Assembly: GCA_947175225.1 (NCBI GenBank)
Contig: CAMWLX010000056.1
Location: 1-12,422 of the forward strand
From: an uncultured Porphyromonadaceae bacterium
Lineage (GTDB): Bacteria; Bacteroidota; Bacteroidia; Bacteroidales; Muribaculaceae
Direction of reading: 5' to 3'
Length of the DNA stretch: 12,422 nt
Under the pieces are notes generated by a model that worked only from the letters and a program-made list of their open reading frames with translations, did not search any database and was not told the DNA's origin. The translations under genes were made by a program, and so were the position numbers. This document shows, piece after piece, positions 6,943 through 12,422 of this stretch; the first letter of the stretch is position 1; every line of letters begins with the position of its first letter.

Positions 6943-6962
6943 GAAGTTGTTTAGACAACTTC
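6943..6962 (+). other. Small stem-loop before the terminator
   Basis: GAAGTTGT and ACAACTTC form a perfect 8-bp stem around TTAG, 4 bases after the cupin-gene stop. It is followed by ordinary AT sequence rather than a T-tract. It probably forms a tandem 3'-end structure with the next hairpin. Confidence 0.45.
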
Positions 6963-6968
6963 AATATA

Positions 6969-7006
6969 AAAAACGGCATTGAGTAGCGATACTCGATGCC
7001 GTTTTC
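6969..7006 (+). terminator. Strong intrinsic terminator
   Basis: AACGGCATTGAGTA (6972-6985) pairs with TACTCGATGCCGTT (6990-7003) around GCGA, with a single T.G wobble. A-run before and TTTT after extend the stem by two more A-T pairs, so it can work on both strands. It ends the decarboxylase/cupin transcript and insulates the next operon. Confidence 0.85.
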
Positions 7007-7040
7007 ACAGTCGGGTGTAATGTGTAATGAACTTTAACTA

Positions 7041-7071
7041 TTGTTTGGAAGAGAAATAATTATTAACTTTG
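7041..7071 (+). promoter_or_regulatory. Promoter of the DUF1349/GH97 operon
   Basis: TTG (7041-7043; an overlapping TTTG is at 7044-7047) lies 20 bases before TAACTTTG (7064-7071), a perfect -7 TAnnTTTG box. Transcription would begin at about 7076-7079, just at the beginning of the conserved leader element 7079-7110. Confidence 0.65.
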
Positions 7072-7078
7072 CAACTAA

Positions 7079-7110
7079 TAACCCTTAAATTGAGCTTGAT
7101 AAACTTAAAT
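7079..7110 (+). repeat. Leader element, copy A
   Basis: A 32-base sequence beginning TAACCCTTAAATTGAG and ending ACTTAAAT fills nearly the whole predicted 5' leader, stopping 13 bases before the ATG at 7124. It matches the minus-strand leader of the thioredoxin-like gene (10354-10385) at 28 of 32 positions. Confidence 0.65.
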
Positions 7111-7123
7111 CGAACAATATTAT

Positions 7124-7771
7124 ATGAAAAGAATTCTTTCAATCATTGGGCTTACCTTTGCCTTAGGCATTCAAGCGCAGACACTTGAAAAAATGAACTG
7201 GTTTAATGAGCCGGCTCACTGGAACATCGATGGAAAAACTCTCACTATGGATGTGACGCCTCAAAGCGACTACTGGCGCATCTCACACTATGGCTTCACA
7301 GTTGACGATGCACCTTTCTATTGGGCGGAATATGGGGGAGAATTTGAAGCAAAAGTAAAAATCTCAGGCGACTATAAAGTGCGCTTTGATCAGGCAGGAC
7401 TCATGCTGCGCATTGACAATGAAAATTATATCAAGGCCGGCATTGAGTATGTAGATGGCAAATATAATGTCAGCGCAGTAGTCACTCACCATACATCAGA
7501 CTGGAGTGTCATCACCCTTGACCGCCCGGTGCCTTACATTTGGATAAAGGCAGTGCGCAGGCTTGACGCGGTAGAAATCTTCTATTCTTTCGATGATAAG
7601 GAATATATAATGATGCGCAATGCATGGATGCAAGACAATATCCCGATGAAAGTAGGAGTAATGGGGGCTTGCCCGGACGGCTCAGGGTTCAGCGCCAAGT
7701 TTGAAAACTTCACAGTCAAGCACTTGCCTGACCAACGCCGCCTACAGTGGCTGAAAAACAACGCAGAGTGA
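7124..7771 (+). CDS. Exported DUF1349 (concanavalin-like) protein
   Basis: This 215-residue protein has a signal peptide cleaved near residue 18 (GIQA/QT). The mature protein is a single DUF1349 domain, a jelly-roll related to concanavalin-type lectins and to yeast Ree1. Family features are FNEPAHWNIDGKTLTMDVTP (26-45), FTVDDAPFYWAEYGGEFEAK (58-77), FDQAGLMLRIDNENYIKAGIE (89-109), SDWSV (125-129) and GVMGACPDGSGFSAKFENF (178-196). No catalytic residues are established for the family; carbohydrate binding is an inference from the fold. It is first in a two-gene operon, 19 bases before the GH97 gene, so it may help present or recognise the glycan that enzyme cleaves. Confidence 0.85.
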   Translation: MKRILSIIGLTFALGIQAQTLEKMNWFNEPAHWNIDGKTLTMDVTPQSDYWRISHYGFTVDDAPFYWAEYGGEFEAKVKISGDYKVRFDQAGLMLRIDNENYIKAGIEYVDGKYNVSAVVTHHTSDWSVITLDRPVPYIWIKAVRRLDAVEIFYSFDDKEYIMMRNAWMQDNIPMKVGVMGACPDGSGFSAKFENFTVKHLPDQRRLQWLKNNAE

Positions 7772-7790
7772 TGAACTATGATATAAACGG

Positions 7791-9962
7791 ATGAATATGA
7801 CACGCAGTTTATTCCTTTTGACATTTCTTTCGCTACCATTGGCAATCTTTGCCGCTCCTGAGACAGTGAGTTCTCCTGATGGTGAGATCAAGCTTTTCTT
7901 TGAAATCCAGAATGGTCAACCGACTTATTGGGTAGATTTTAAGGGAAAGGAAGTGATTGCTCCATCCCGGCTTGGTTTCAGTCTGTTCAGTGAAACAGGA
8001 AGAAACAGTTTTGAGCAACAAGGCAAAAAAGCCAGCGCTGACGCTCTGTCGCTTAAAGATGGATTTGAAATATCCAATGTGGAGATATTTGACACAGTAG
8101 ATGAGACATGGAAACCGGCGTGGGGTGAGGAAACAGAGATTCGCAATAATTATAATGAAATGTTGGTGAATCTTGTCCAACCTAAATTTGAACGCGAGAT
8201 GAATATCCGTTTCCGAGTATATGATGAAGGTTTCGGACTAAGGTATGAATTTCCGGAACAGCCAAATCTCAATTATTTTGTCATTGCAGAGGAAGACACT
8301 GAATTTGCTATGACGGGAGACCATATGGCTTATTGGATTCCCGGAGACTATGACACTCAGGAATATAACTATACAAAGTCTCGTCTAAGCGAAATTAGAG
8401 ATCTCTTTCCGAGCAAGGTGAATCCGGATAATGCCTCTACTTCAACATTTTCTCCAACCGGGGTGCAAACTTCTCTTCAACTAAAGACTGATGATGGCAT
8501 TTACATCAATCTTCATGAGGCGGGAACAATCGATTATCCTACAATGCACCTTAATCTGAACGACACCACCATGACTTTCAAATCATGGCTTACGCCTGAC
8601 AATCAAGGAAAGAAAGGGTATATGCAAACCCCGACAAAATCTCCATGGCGCACTGCGATAATCACCGACGATGCAAGAGATATTCTCGCATCAAGACTAA
8701 TTTATAACCTCAATGATCCTACGGCATATGAAGATACATCTTGGATCAAACCGGTCAAGTATATTGGAGTATGGTGGGAAATGATTTCAGGAGCCGGCAC
8801 ATGGAACTATACTGACGATGTCTATTCAGTTAAGCTTGGAGAAACCGACTATACTCATACTAAACCTAATGGGAGGCACAGTGCAAACACAGAAAATGTG
8901 AAACGCTATATTGATTTTGCCGCCGAGCATGGTTTCGATCAGGTCCTCGTAGAGGGTTGGAACGAAGGTTGGGAAGATTGGTTTGGCCAATCGAAAGACT
9001 ATGTCTTCGATTTCTTGACTCCATATCCAGATTTTGACCTTAAAGCCCTCAATGAGTATGCACATAGCAAAGGAGTTAAACTCATGATGCATCATGAGAC
9101 ATCCTCTTCAGTGCGTAACTATGAGCGACACATGGAGAAAGCTTATCAGTTTATGAATGATAACGGATATAATGCAGTCAAAAGCGGCTATGTAGGAAAT
9201 ATTATCCCGAGAGGAGAGCATCATTATTCTCAATGGATGAACAATCATTACCTGCACGCCGTCAAAGAAGCAGCCAAACACAATATCATGGTGAATGCTC
9301 ACGAAGCTTCACGTCCTACAGGACTTGCCCGCACATATCCTAATTTGATAGGCAACGAGAGTGCTCGAGGCACGGAATATCAAGCTATGGGAGGCAACGA
9401 CAAATGGCATACATCCATTCTTCCGTTCACTCGCCTGCAAGGAGGGCCGATGGATTACACTCCCGGCATTTTTGAGTTTGATCTCAGCACTTTTACCCCT
9501 TGGAACAAAAGCGTTGTGGCCTCCACGATCCCCGGGCAGCTTGCTCTCTACGTGACAATGTATAGTCCGCTTATGATGGCAGCTGACCTGCCGGAGCATT
9601 ATGAGAGACACATGGATGCGTTCCAGTTTATCAAGGATGTGCCTGTAGAATGGGAGCGAAGTGTCTATCTTGAGGCAGAACCGATGGAGTATGTCACCAT
9701 AGCTCGTAAGGATAAGAATTCAGATGAATGGTATGTAGGGAGCACTTCCGGTATGAATGACAGGAAAAGCGAAATATCACTCTCTTTCCTGGATCCGGGA
9801 CGAAAATATGAAGCAACAATCTATGCTGAGGCACCGGATGCCAACACTGTAGATGGTCAGACTCGCTATACCATCACAAAGAAGACCGTCACGTCTAAGA
9901 CAAAGCTCACTCTCAATGCTTTGGCCGGAGGGGGCTATGCCATTTCCATAAAACCTCTATAA
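7791..9962 (+). CDS. GH97 alpha-glucosidase, SusB-type inverting
   Basis: This 723-residue protein has a signal peptide (MNMTRSLFLL...FAAPE), a GH97 N-terminal beta-sandwich, a central (beta/alpha)8 barrel at about 320-620 and a C-terminal beta domain. All five acidic residues known in Bacteroides SusB (E194, E439, E508, E526, E532) have counterparts three residues earlier: E191 (TQEYNY), E436 (HHETSSSVRNYE), E505 (VNAHEASRP), E523 (GNESARG) and E529 (RGTEYQ). This identifies the calcium-dependent inverting alpha-glucosidase/glucoamylase class rather than the retaining alpha-galactosidases, which use an Asp nucleophile. It should release alpha-glucose from maltooligosaccharides or similar glycans in the periplasm. 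No SusC/SusD pair or amylase is adjacent, so its natural substrate may not be starch. ATG 7791 is used; ATG 7797 would also fit the signal peptide. Confidence 0.95.
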   Translation: MNMTRSLFLLTFLSLPLAIFAAPETVSSPDGEIKLFFEIQNGQPTYWVDFKGKEVIAPSRLGFSLFSETGRNSFEQQGKKASADALSLKDGFEISNVEIFDTVDETWKPAWGEETEIRNNYNEMLVNLVQPKFEREMNIRFRVYDEGFGLRYEFPEQPNLNYFVIAEEDTEFAMTGDHMAYWIPGDYDTQEYNYTKSRLSEIRDLFPSKVNPDNASTSTFSPTGVQTSLQLKTDDGIYINLHEAGTIDYPTMHLNLNDTTMTFKSWLTPDNQGKKGYMQTPTKSPWRTAIITDDARDILASRLIYNLNDPTAYEDTSWIKPVKYIGVWWEMISGAGTWNYTDDVYSVKLGETDYTHTKPNGRHSANTENVKRYIDFAAEHGFDQVLVEGWNEGWEDWFGQSKDYVFDFLTPYPDFDLKALNEYAHSKGVKLMMHHETSSSVRNYERHMEKAYQFMNDNGYNAVKSGYVGNIIPRGEHHYSQWMNNHYLHAVKEAAKHNIMVNAHEASRPTGLARTYPNLIGNESARGTEYQAMGGNDKWHTSILPFTRLQGGPMDYTPGIFEFDLSTFTPWNKSVVASTIPGQLALYVTMYSPLMMAADLPEHYERHMDAFQFIKDVPVEWERSVYLEAEPMEYVTIARKDKNSDEWYVGSTSGMNDRKSEISLSFLDPGRKYEATIYAEAPDANTVDGQTRYTITKKTVTSKTKLTLNALAGGGYAISIKPL

Positions 9963-9970
9963 GTAAAGTA

Positions 9971-10016
9971 TTATAGGGTTAGAGGGTTATAAACTTATAA
10001 CCCTCTAACCCTATAA
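9971..10016. repeat. 22-bp perfect palindrome between convergent genes
   Basis: Bases 9971-9992 are the exact reverse complement of 9995-10016, with AC between them; each arm carries GGGTTAGAGGGTTATAA or its complement. It lies 9 bases after the GH97 stop, so it could fold into a very stable hairpin that ends transcripts from both sides. No T-tract is present. It is contiguous with the hairpin at 10020-10044. Confidence 0.75.
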
Positions 10017-10048
10017 CCTTCATCTTTCGCTTTGCGAAAGATGAGTTA
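10012..10048. repeat. Hairpin repeat, copy D (CTTTCGC...GCGAAAG)
   Basis: TATAACCT then TCATCTTTCGC-TTT-GCGAAAGATGA and GTTA. It forms an 11-bp perfect stem. The final TTA is the complement of the thioredoxin-like gene's stop codon. A second copy at 10482-10517 shares its flanks and differs by a paired change in the stem. Confidence 0.7.
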
Positions 10049-10342
10049 CTGTATTGCAGACTGGATCTTCTGGAGCAATACCTCTGCAGGCATTTCTCCT
10101 GTCTCGCGCATCACTTCTTTTCCATTCGCATAGAGAAGGAAAGTGGGAAGAGACTGGACGTTTTCCTGATTTGCGAGATCCTCGTTTTTGTCGACATCAT
10201 ACTGAAGCACTTTCAAGTTGTCGGCAAGAAGGGTCTTTATGTCTGCCACGATAGGCATCATTTTCTGGCAATGAGGGCACCAAGTAGCATAAAATTCTAC
10301 CAATACATACTGTGCCGAATTAATTTCTTCTGTGTAGTTCAT
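10046..10342 (-). CDS. Thioredoxin-like protein (active site WCPHC)
   Basis: This 98-residue thioredoxin-fold protein matches the size of a single domain. The redox site is ATWCPHC with Cys22 and Cys25, and the cis-proline is P66 in SLPTFLLY. VLVEFYATW (13-21) and YDVDKNEDLA (48-57) are the usual strand and helix-cap segments. The active-site dipeptide is PH instead of the GP of canonical thioredoxins; CPHC is found in DsbA-type and in many Bacteroidota thioredoxin-family proteins. No signal peptide is present, so it acts in the cytoplasm, probably as a general or specialised thiol-disulfide reductant. It is convergent with the GH97 gene and divergent from the alpha/beta hydrolase, so monocistronic. 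Repeat elements sit against both ends. Confidence 0.9.
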   Translation of the reverse strand: MNYTEEINSAQYVLVEFYATWCPHCQKMMPIVADIKTLLADNLKVLQYDVDKNEDLANQENVQSLPTFLLYANGKEVMRETGEMPAEVLLQKIQSAIQ

Positions 10343-10353
10343 AATACAAATTA

Positions 10354-10385
10354 ATTTAAGTCTCGCAAGCTCAACTTAAGGGTTA
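10354..10385 (-). repeat. Leader element, copy B
   Basis: On the minus strand this 32-base segment begins TAACCCTTAAGTTGAG and ends ACTTAAAT, 11 bases before the thioredoxin-like start codon. It matches copy A (7079-7110) at 28 of 32 positions, in the same orientation and at nearly the same distance from a start codon. Confidence 0.65.
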
Positions 10386-10481
10386 TAGGTTAATTGGTTA
10401 TGGGGTTAAATCTGCTAATTTAAAGACACAAATAGATCCTAAACTTCCAAGACAACTAATAACCCTTTAATCCTATAAACT

Positions 10482-10517
10482 TATAACCTTCAACTTTCGC
10501 TTGCGAAAGTTGAGTTA
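10482..10517. repeat. Hairpin repeat, copy C (CTTTCGC...GCGAAAG)
   Basis: TATAACCT then TCAACTTTCGC-TT-GCGAAAGTTGA and GTTA. It forms an 11-bp perfect stem with a 2-base nominal loop. Relative to copy D the fourth stem pair is A-T instead of T-A, with pairing preserved. It is also preceded, as in D, by a TATAAACTTATAACC motif (10474-10488 here). Confidence 0.7.
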
Positions 10518-10845
10518 TTAAGTATATTTCACCAATAAAACACCTAATCCAATGCGTTGGTTGACTTTTTTAGTTAGCTTGCCTAAAAAACAATAAGAAT
10601 AGACATTAAGTGACGCTGATCCGGCTCCGGTATTTTATTCGACGATGGCAGCGGATTGGGCGTGGATTTTTTATTGGATTTTATCAGCTCTACATTCTGT
10701 GCTCACTGCGTTAGCACCACAATCGCCTTCTTCGGAATATGCCTTCTTAGGCTGGGAATGGCATCCGGAGGTCGCTAACTGCTTTGATTTTTAAATTAGG
10801 TATGCATTACGATAATTAGGGTAGGTTTTTGAGTTAAATCTATAC

Positions 10846-10853
10846 TAATTTTG
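10846..10853 (+). promoter_or_regulatory. -7 promoter box of the alpha/beta hydrolase
   Basis: TAATTTTG fits TAnnTTTG. A TTTG at 10828-10831 is only 14 bases away, shorter than the normal 19-21, so the -33 element is weak or elsewhere. The leader would be about 17 bases to the ATG at 10877. Confidence 0.45.
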
Positions 10854-10876
10854 CACTCGATAGATTAAATAAGCGT

Positions 10877-11953
10877 ATGAAGAAATTAATAATATCAGCA
10901 CTCATTCTTTCATGCTGCGTGCTGCAATCAAATTCTAAAGTTATGGACAATATGAATACTGACACTTCTTTAGCTCCAATAGAGCAACTGAATCTTACTC
11001 AGGAATGGGACAAGACCTTCCCATTGAGTGAAAAAGTTGATCACTCAAAGGTCACTTTTGTAAACCGCTATGGTGTAACTCTTGCTGCTGATCTTTACAA
11101 ACCGAAAGGAGCGTCCGGCAAGTTAGCGGCAATAGCTGTCAGCGGACCTTTTGGGGCAGTAAAGGAGCAGAGTTCGGGACTCTATGCACAGGAATTGGCA
11201 GAGAATGGATTCCTGACAATTGCTTTCGACCCTTCATTCACGGGCGAGAGCGGTGGCAAACCCCGTTATGTCGCTTCTCCCGACATTAACACAGAGGATT
11301 TCAGCGCAGCGGTAGATTATCTGATCAGCCGTGATGATGTAGATGGCGACAAAGTTGGAATCTTGGGAATATGCGGTTGGGGTGGCATCGCCCTTCAGGC
11401 AGCCATCAATGATCCGCGTATTAAGGCGACTGTAGCGTCTACCATGTATGACATGACTCGTGTGAGTGCCAACGGCTATTTTGACAGTGAAAATAGTGCT
11501 GAACAACGCAATGCAAAACGCTCTGCTATGGCTGCACAGCGCACTGAGGATTACCGCAATGGCAGCTATAAGCTTGGGGGAGGGGTAGTTGATCCTTTGC
11601 CTGAGGATGCTCCTAAGTTTGTCAAAGACTACTATGATTATTATAAGACTTCGAGAGGTTATCATAAACGCTCGCTCAACTCTAATGGAGGATGGAATGT
11701 GACATCCAACCTTCCTTTCCTCAACTTCAAGTTTTTTGAGTATGCCGACGAACTGGAGAATGCCGCTATGATTGTGCATGGCGACAAGGCACACTCTTTC
11801 TATTTCGGCAAGGATGCCTTCGAGAAATTGAAAGGCGATAACAAGGAGTTTGTTGCGATCCCCGGTGCAAGTCATACCGACTTATATGATCAAAAGGATG
11901 TCATTCCTTTTGGGCGTATCGTAGAATTTTATCATAAGAACTTTGAGAAGTGA
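10877..11953 (+). CDS. Exported alpha/beta hydrolase, YcjY/dienelactone-hydrolase-like
   Basis: This 358-residue protein has a hydrophobic N-terminal signal (residues 3-16) that includes ILSCC; Cys13 or Cys14 could be a lipobox cysteine, so a lipoprotein is possible. The alpha/beta-hydrolase core runs from about 55 to 355. The strand LAAIAVSGPFGAVKEQ (83-98) carries the oxyanion region. GILGICGWGG (161-170) is the nucleophile elbow, with Cys166 the probable nucleophile as in dienelactone hydrolase. D303 (VHGDKAHS) and H333 (PGASHTDLYD) complete the triad. A cap of about 90 residues (195-285) is inserted between strands. This is the COG1073 group, and the substrate is unknown; esters or lactones are likely. 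It is probably monocistronic. Confidence 0.88.
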   Translation: MKKLIISALILSCCVLQSNSKVMDNMNTDTSLAPIEQLNLTQEWDKTFPLSEKVDHSKVTFVNRYGVTLAADLYKPKGASGKLAAIAVSGPFGAVKEQSSGLYAQELAENGFLTIAFDPSFTGESGGKPRYVASPDINTEDFSAAVDYLISRDDVDGDKVGILGICGWGGIALQAAINDPRIKATVASTMYDMTRVSANGYFDSENSAEQRNAKRSAMAAQRTEDYRNGSYKLGGGVVDPLPEDAPKFVKDYYDYYKTSRGYHKRSLNSNGGWNVTSNLPFLNFKFFEYADELENAAMIVHGDKAHSFYFGKDAFEKLKGDNKEFVAIPGASHTDLYDQKDVIPFGRIVEFYHKNFEK

Positions 11954-12135
11954 AAAAGGTAAACCTGTGCTTGTGGAAGCAGCGAAAGAAGCTGATGCAC
12001 ACCCAATCAGCCGCCCAATCCGTCCTCTTCCAAGACTTCCTCACCACCCCCACCGCTCATCCCCCAGGCTACACCGCATCTCCCCGACTGATACGTTTTA
12101 TTATTTTAATGGTTCTGTTCTGGGTACAATAAAGG

Positions 12136-12170
12136 CGACTTAACAAAGTGTAAATCATAAATTTAAGTCG
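12136..12170. repeat. Inverted repeat CGACTTAA...TTAAGTCG
   Basis: Perfect 8-bp arms at 12136-12143 and 12163-12170 separated by 19 bases. The spacing suits a protein-binding site as well as a weak hairpin. No gene starts next to it. Confidence 0.45.
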
Positions 12171-12184
12171 TAAATTTTATTTTA

Positions 12185-12234
12185 TACAGGCAAATTACAG
12201 GCAAAATTCAAATATTCCGCGTAACTTTTGCCTG
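12185..12234. repeat. Clustered CAGGCAAA direct and inverted repeats
   Basis: TACAGGCAAA occurs at 12185-12194 and again at 12196-12205, a period of 11 bases. The inverse TTTTGCCTG is at 12226-12234, matching CAGGCAAAA at 12198-12206. Two same-face copies plus an inverted one resemble a multi-site protein-binding region. Confidence 0.55.
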
Positions 12235-12276
12235 CAAATACGCATTGACGGTATTAGATGGTAATCCCATTTTTCC

Positions 12277-12303
12277 CAGTCCGTGAGCAAGACTCACGGA
12301 CTG
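12277..12303. other. 11-bp perfect hairpin near the 3' end of the partial minus-strand gene
   Basis: CAGTCCGTGAG (12277-12287) and CTCACGGACTG (12293-12303) around CAAGA, 12 bases beyond the stop codon of the partial gene. On the minus strand the following bases are GGAAAAATGG, so it lacks the T-tract of an intrinsic terminator. It may be a 3'-end-stabilising structure. Confidence 0.6.
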
Positions 12304-12315
12304 AAACTTCTTTCT

Positions 12316-12422
12316 TCATTGGGTGTCTCTCAGTTCAGCTATCAATTCTTCAAGAATATAATCGTCGCTCATAAGTTGCAGACCATATTTCGGGTCTGTC
12401 ATCTGCTCATATACTTTAGTGC
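12316..12422 (-). CDS. C-terminal end of an unidentified gene (partial)
   Basis: On the minus strand an open frame enters from the window edge and ends at TGA (12318-12316). It gives 34 residues, TKVYEQMTDPKYGLQLMSDD followed by YILEELIAELRDTQ. The composition is normal and amphipathic-helical, unlike shadow frames, and a stable hairpin sits just after the stop. The family is not recognisable from this fragment, which continues beyond the window. Confidence 0.6.
   Translation of the reverse strand, partial: TKVYEQMTDPKYGLQLMSDDYILEELIAELRDTQ

Larger units (their letters stand above)
10343..10876. other. 534-base spacer with repeats and no supported gene
   Basis: From left to right it holds leader copy B, a run of GGTTA-type motifs (10380-10408: GGGTTATAGGTTAATTGG, then GGTTATGGGGTTA), a CAACTAATAACCCTT match to 7072-7086 (at 10453-10467), hairpin copy C, an AT stem (TTTTTTAG and CTAAAAAA, 10567-10591) and a GC-richer stretch of about 200 bases (10605-10795) ending before the hydrolase promoter. 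In that stretch the longest minus-strand frame reads ...KKAYSEEGDCGANAVSTECRA but has no ATG or upstream start, so I do not call it a gene. It could be a decayed gene, an RNA or a genome repeat. Confidence 0.55.
11954..12315. other. 362-base spacer with C-rich stretch and repeats, no supported gene
   Basis: About 11995-12090 the + strand is strikingly rich in C and poor in G (for example CCACCCCCACCGCTCATC). A GTG-started frame overlaps the hydrolase stop and runs to 12132 (60 residues), but it has low-complexity content and no recognisable family, so I do not accept it. The remainder holds the inverted repeat 12136-12170, the CAGGCAAA repeats at 12185-12234 and the hairpin 12277-12303. Confidence 0.5.

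Noticed and set aside
6077..6952. An 11-base direct repeat TGAAGTTGTTT at 6077-6087 and 6942-6952 flanks the decarboxylase/cupin gene, suggesting a mobile cassette.
   Set aside because: It is short and AT-rich, one copy is part of a hairpin, and there is no recombinase or other boundary signal, so chance is the simplest explanation.
10380..10408. GGTTA-type motifs as a CRISPR or telomere-like array.
   Set aside because: The units are irregular, with no spacers of constant length and no cas genes; they look like parts of the local repeat family.
10550..10600. A 15-codon frame starting MRWLTFLVSLPKKQ as a small protein.
   Set aside because: It is very short, has no promoter or start signal, and overlaps an AT stem.
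11950..12132. A 60-residue GTG-started frame overlapping the hydrolase stop.
   Set aside because: Content follows the C-rich tract, there is no recognisable domain, and a second overlapping frame of similar length exists there.

Overview
The window looks like chromosome from a gut-type member of the Bacteroidales. The evidence is a SusB-type GH97 glucosidase, exported glycan-active enzymes, lipoproteins with a Cys-21 lipobox, start codons without clear Shine-Dalgarno sequences, and Bacteroidota promoters (-33 TTTG / -7 TAnnTTTG). Genus cannot be settled from the sequence; Muribaculaceae is a guess.

Layout. 1-45 is the tail of an unidentified gene. 147-674 encodes a SpoU/TrmH-type RNA methyltransferase, preceded by an unusual 7-base tandem repeat that runs up to its start codon. 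733-1185 is a small lipoprotein. A clear intrinsic-terminator hairpin at 1285-1320 lies almost against the start of a cation diffusion facilitator transporter (1327-2265). It is followed by an exported GH43 glycosidase resembling exo-beta-1,3-galactanases (2305-3612), whose stop overlaps the start of a lipoprotein gene (from 3609).

That lipoprotein gene is cut off at about 3750. Abutting it, on the opposite strand, is a two-gene module of an AAA15-type ATPase (RloA-like, 4464-5798) and an RloB-like TOPRIM protein (3755-4462). This pair matches the architecture of AbiL/RloAB-type phage-defence systems. It has its own well-formed promoter at 5823-5854 and looks like an accessory insertion into a carbohydrate-metabolism operon.

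6096-6938 is an exported carboxymuconolactone-decarboxylase/cupin fusion closed by a strong terminator. 7124-7771 (DUF1349, concanavalin-like) and 7791-9962 (GH97) form a two-gene operon for exported glycan processing, with a promoter at 7041-7071. A convergent thioredoxin-like gene (10046-10342, minus) sits among members of a short repeat family: two hairpins whose arms differ by a compensatory change, and a 32-base leader shared with the DUF1349/GH97 operon. 10877-11953 is an exported alpha/beta hydrolase. The last 460 bases hold a strand-skewed C-rich stretch, a cluster of short repeats and the C-terminal end of an unidentified minus-strand gene.

Functionally, most of the window is envelope and periplasmic carbohydrate or small-molecule metabolism (GH43, GH97, DUF1349, cupin fusion, alpha/beta hydrolase). 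The likely defence module is the clearest accessory element. I did not recognise an entirely new system. The strongest leads are the RloAB insertion with its truncated target gene, and the repeated leader and hairpin family around the thioredoxin gene.
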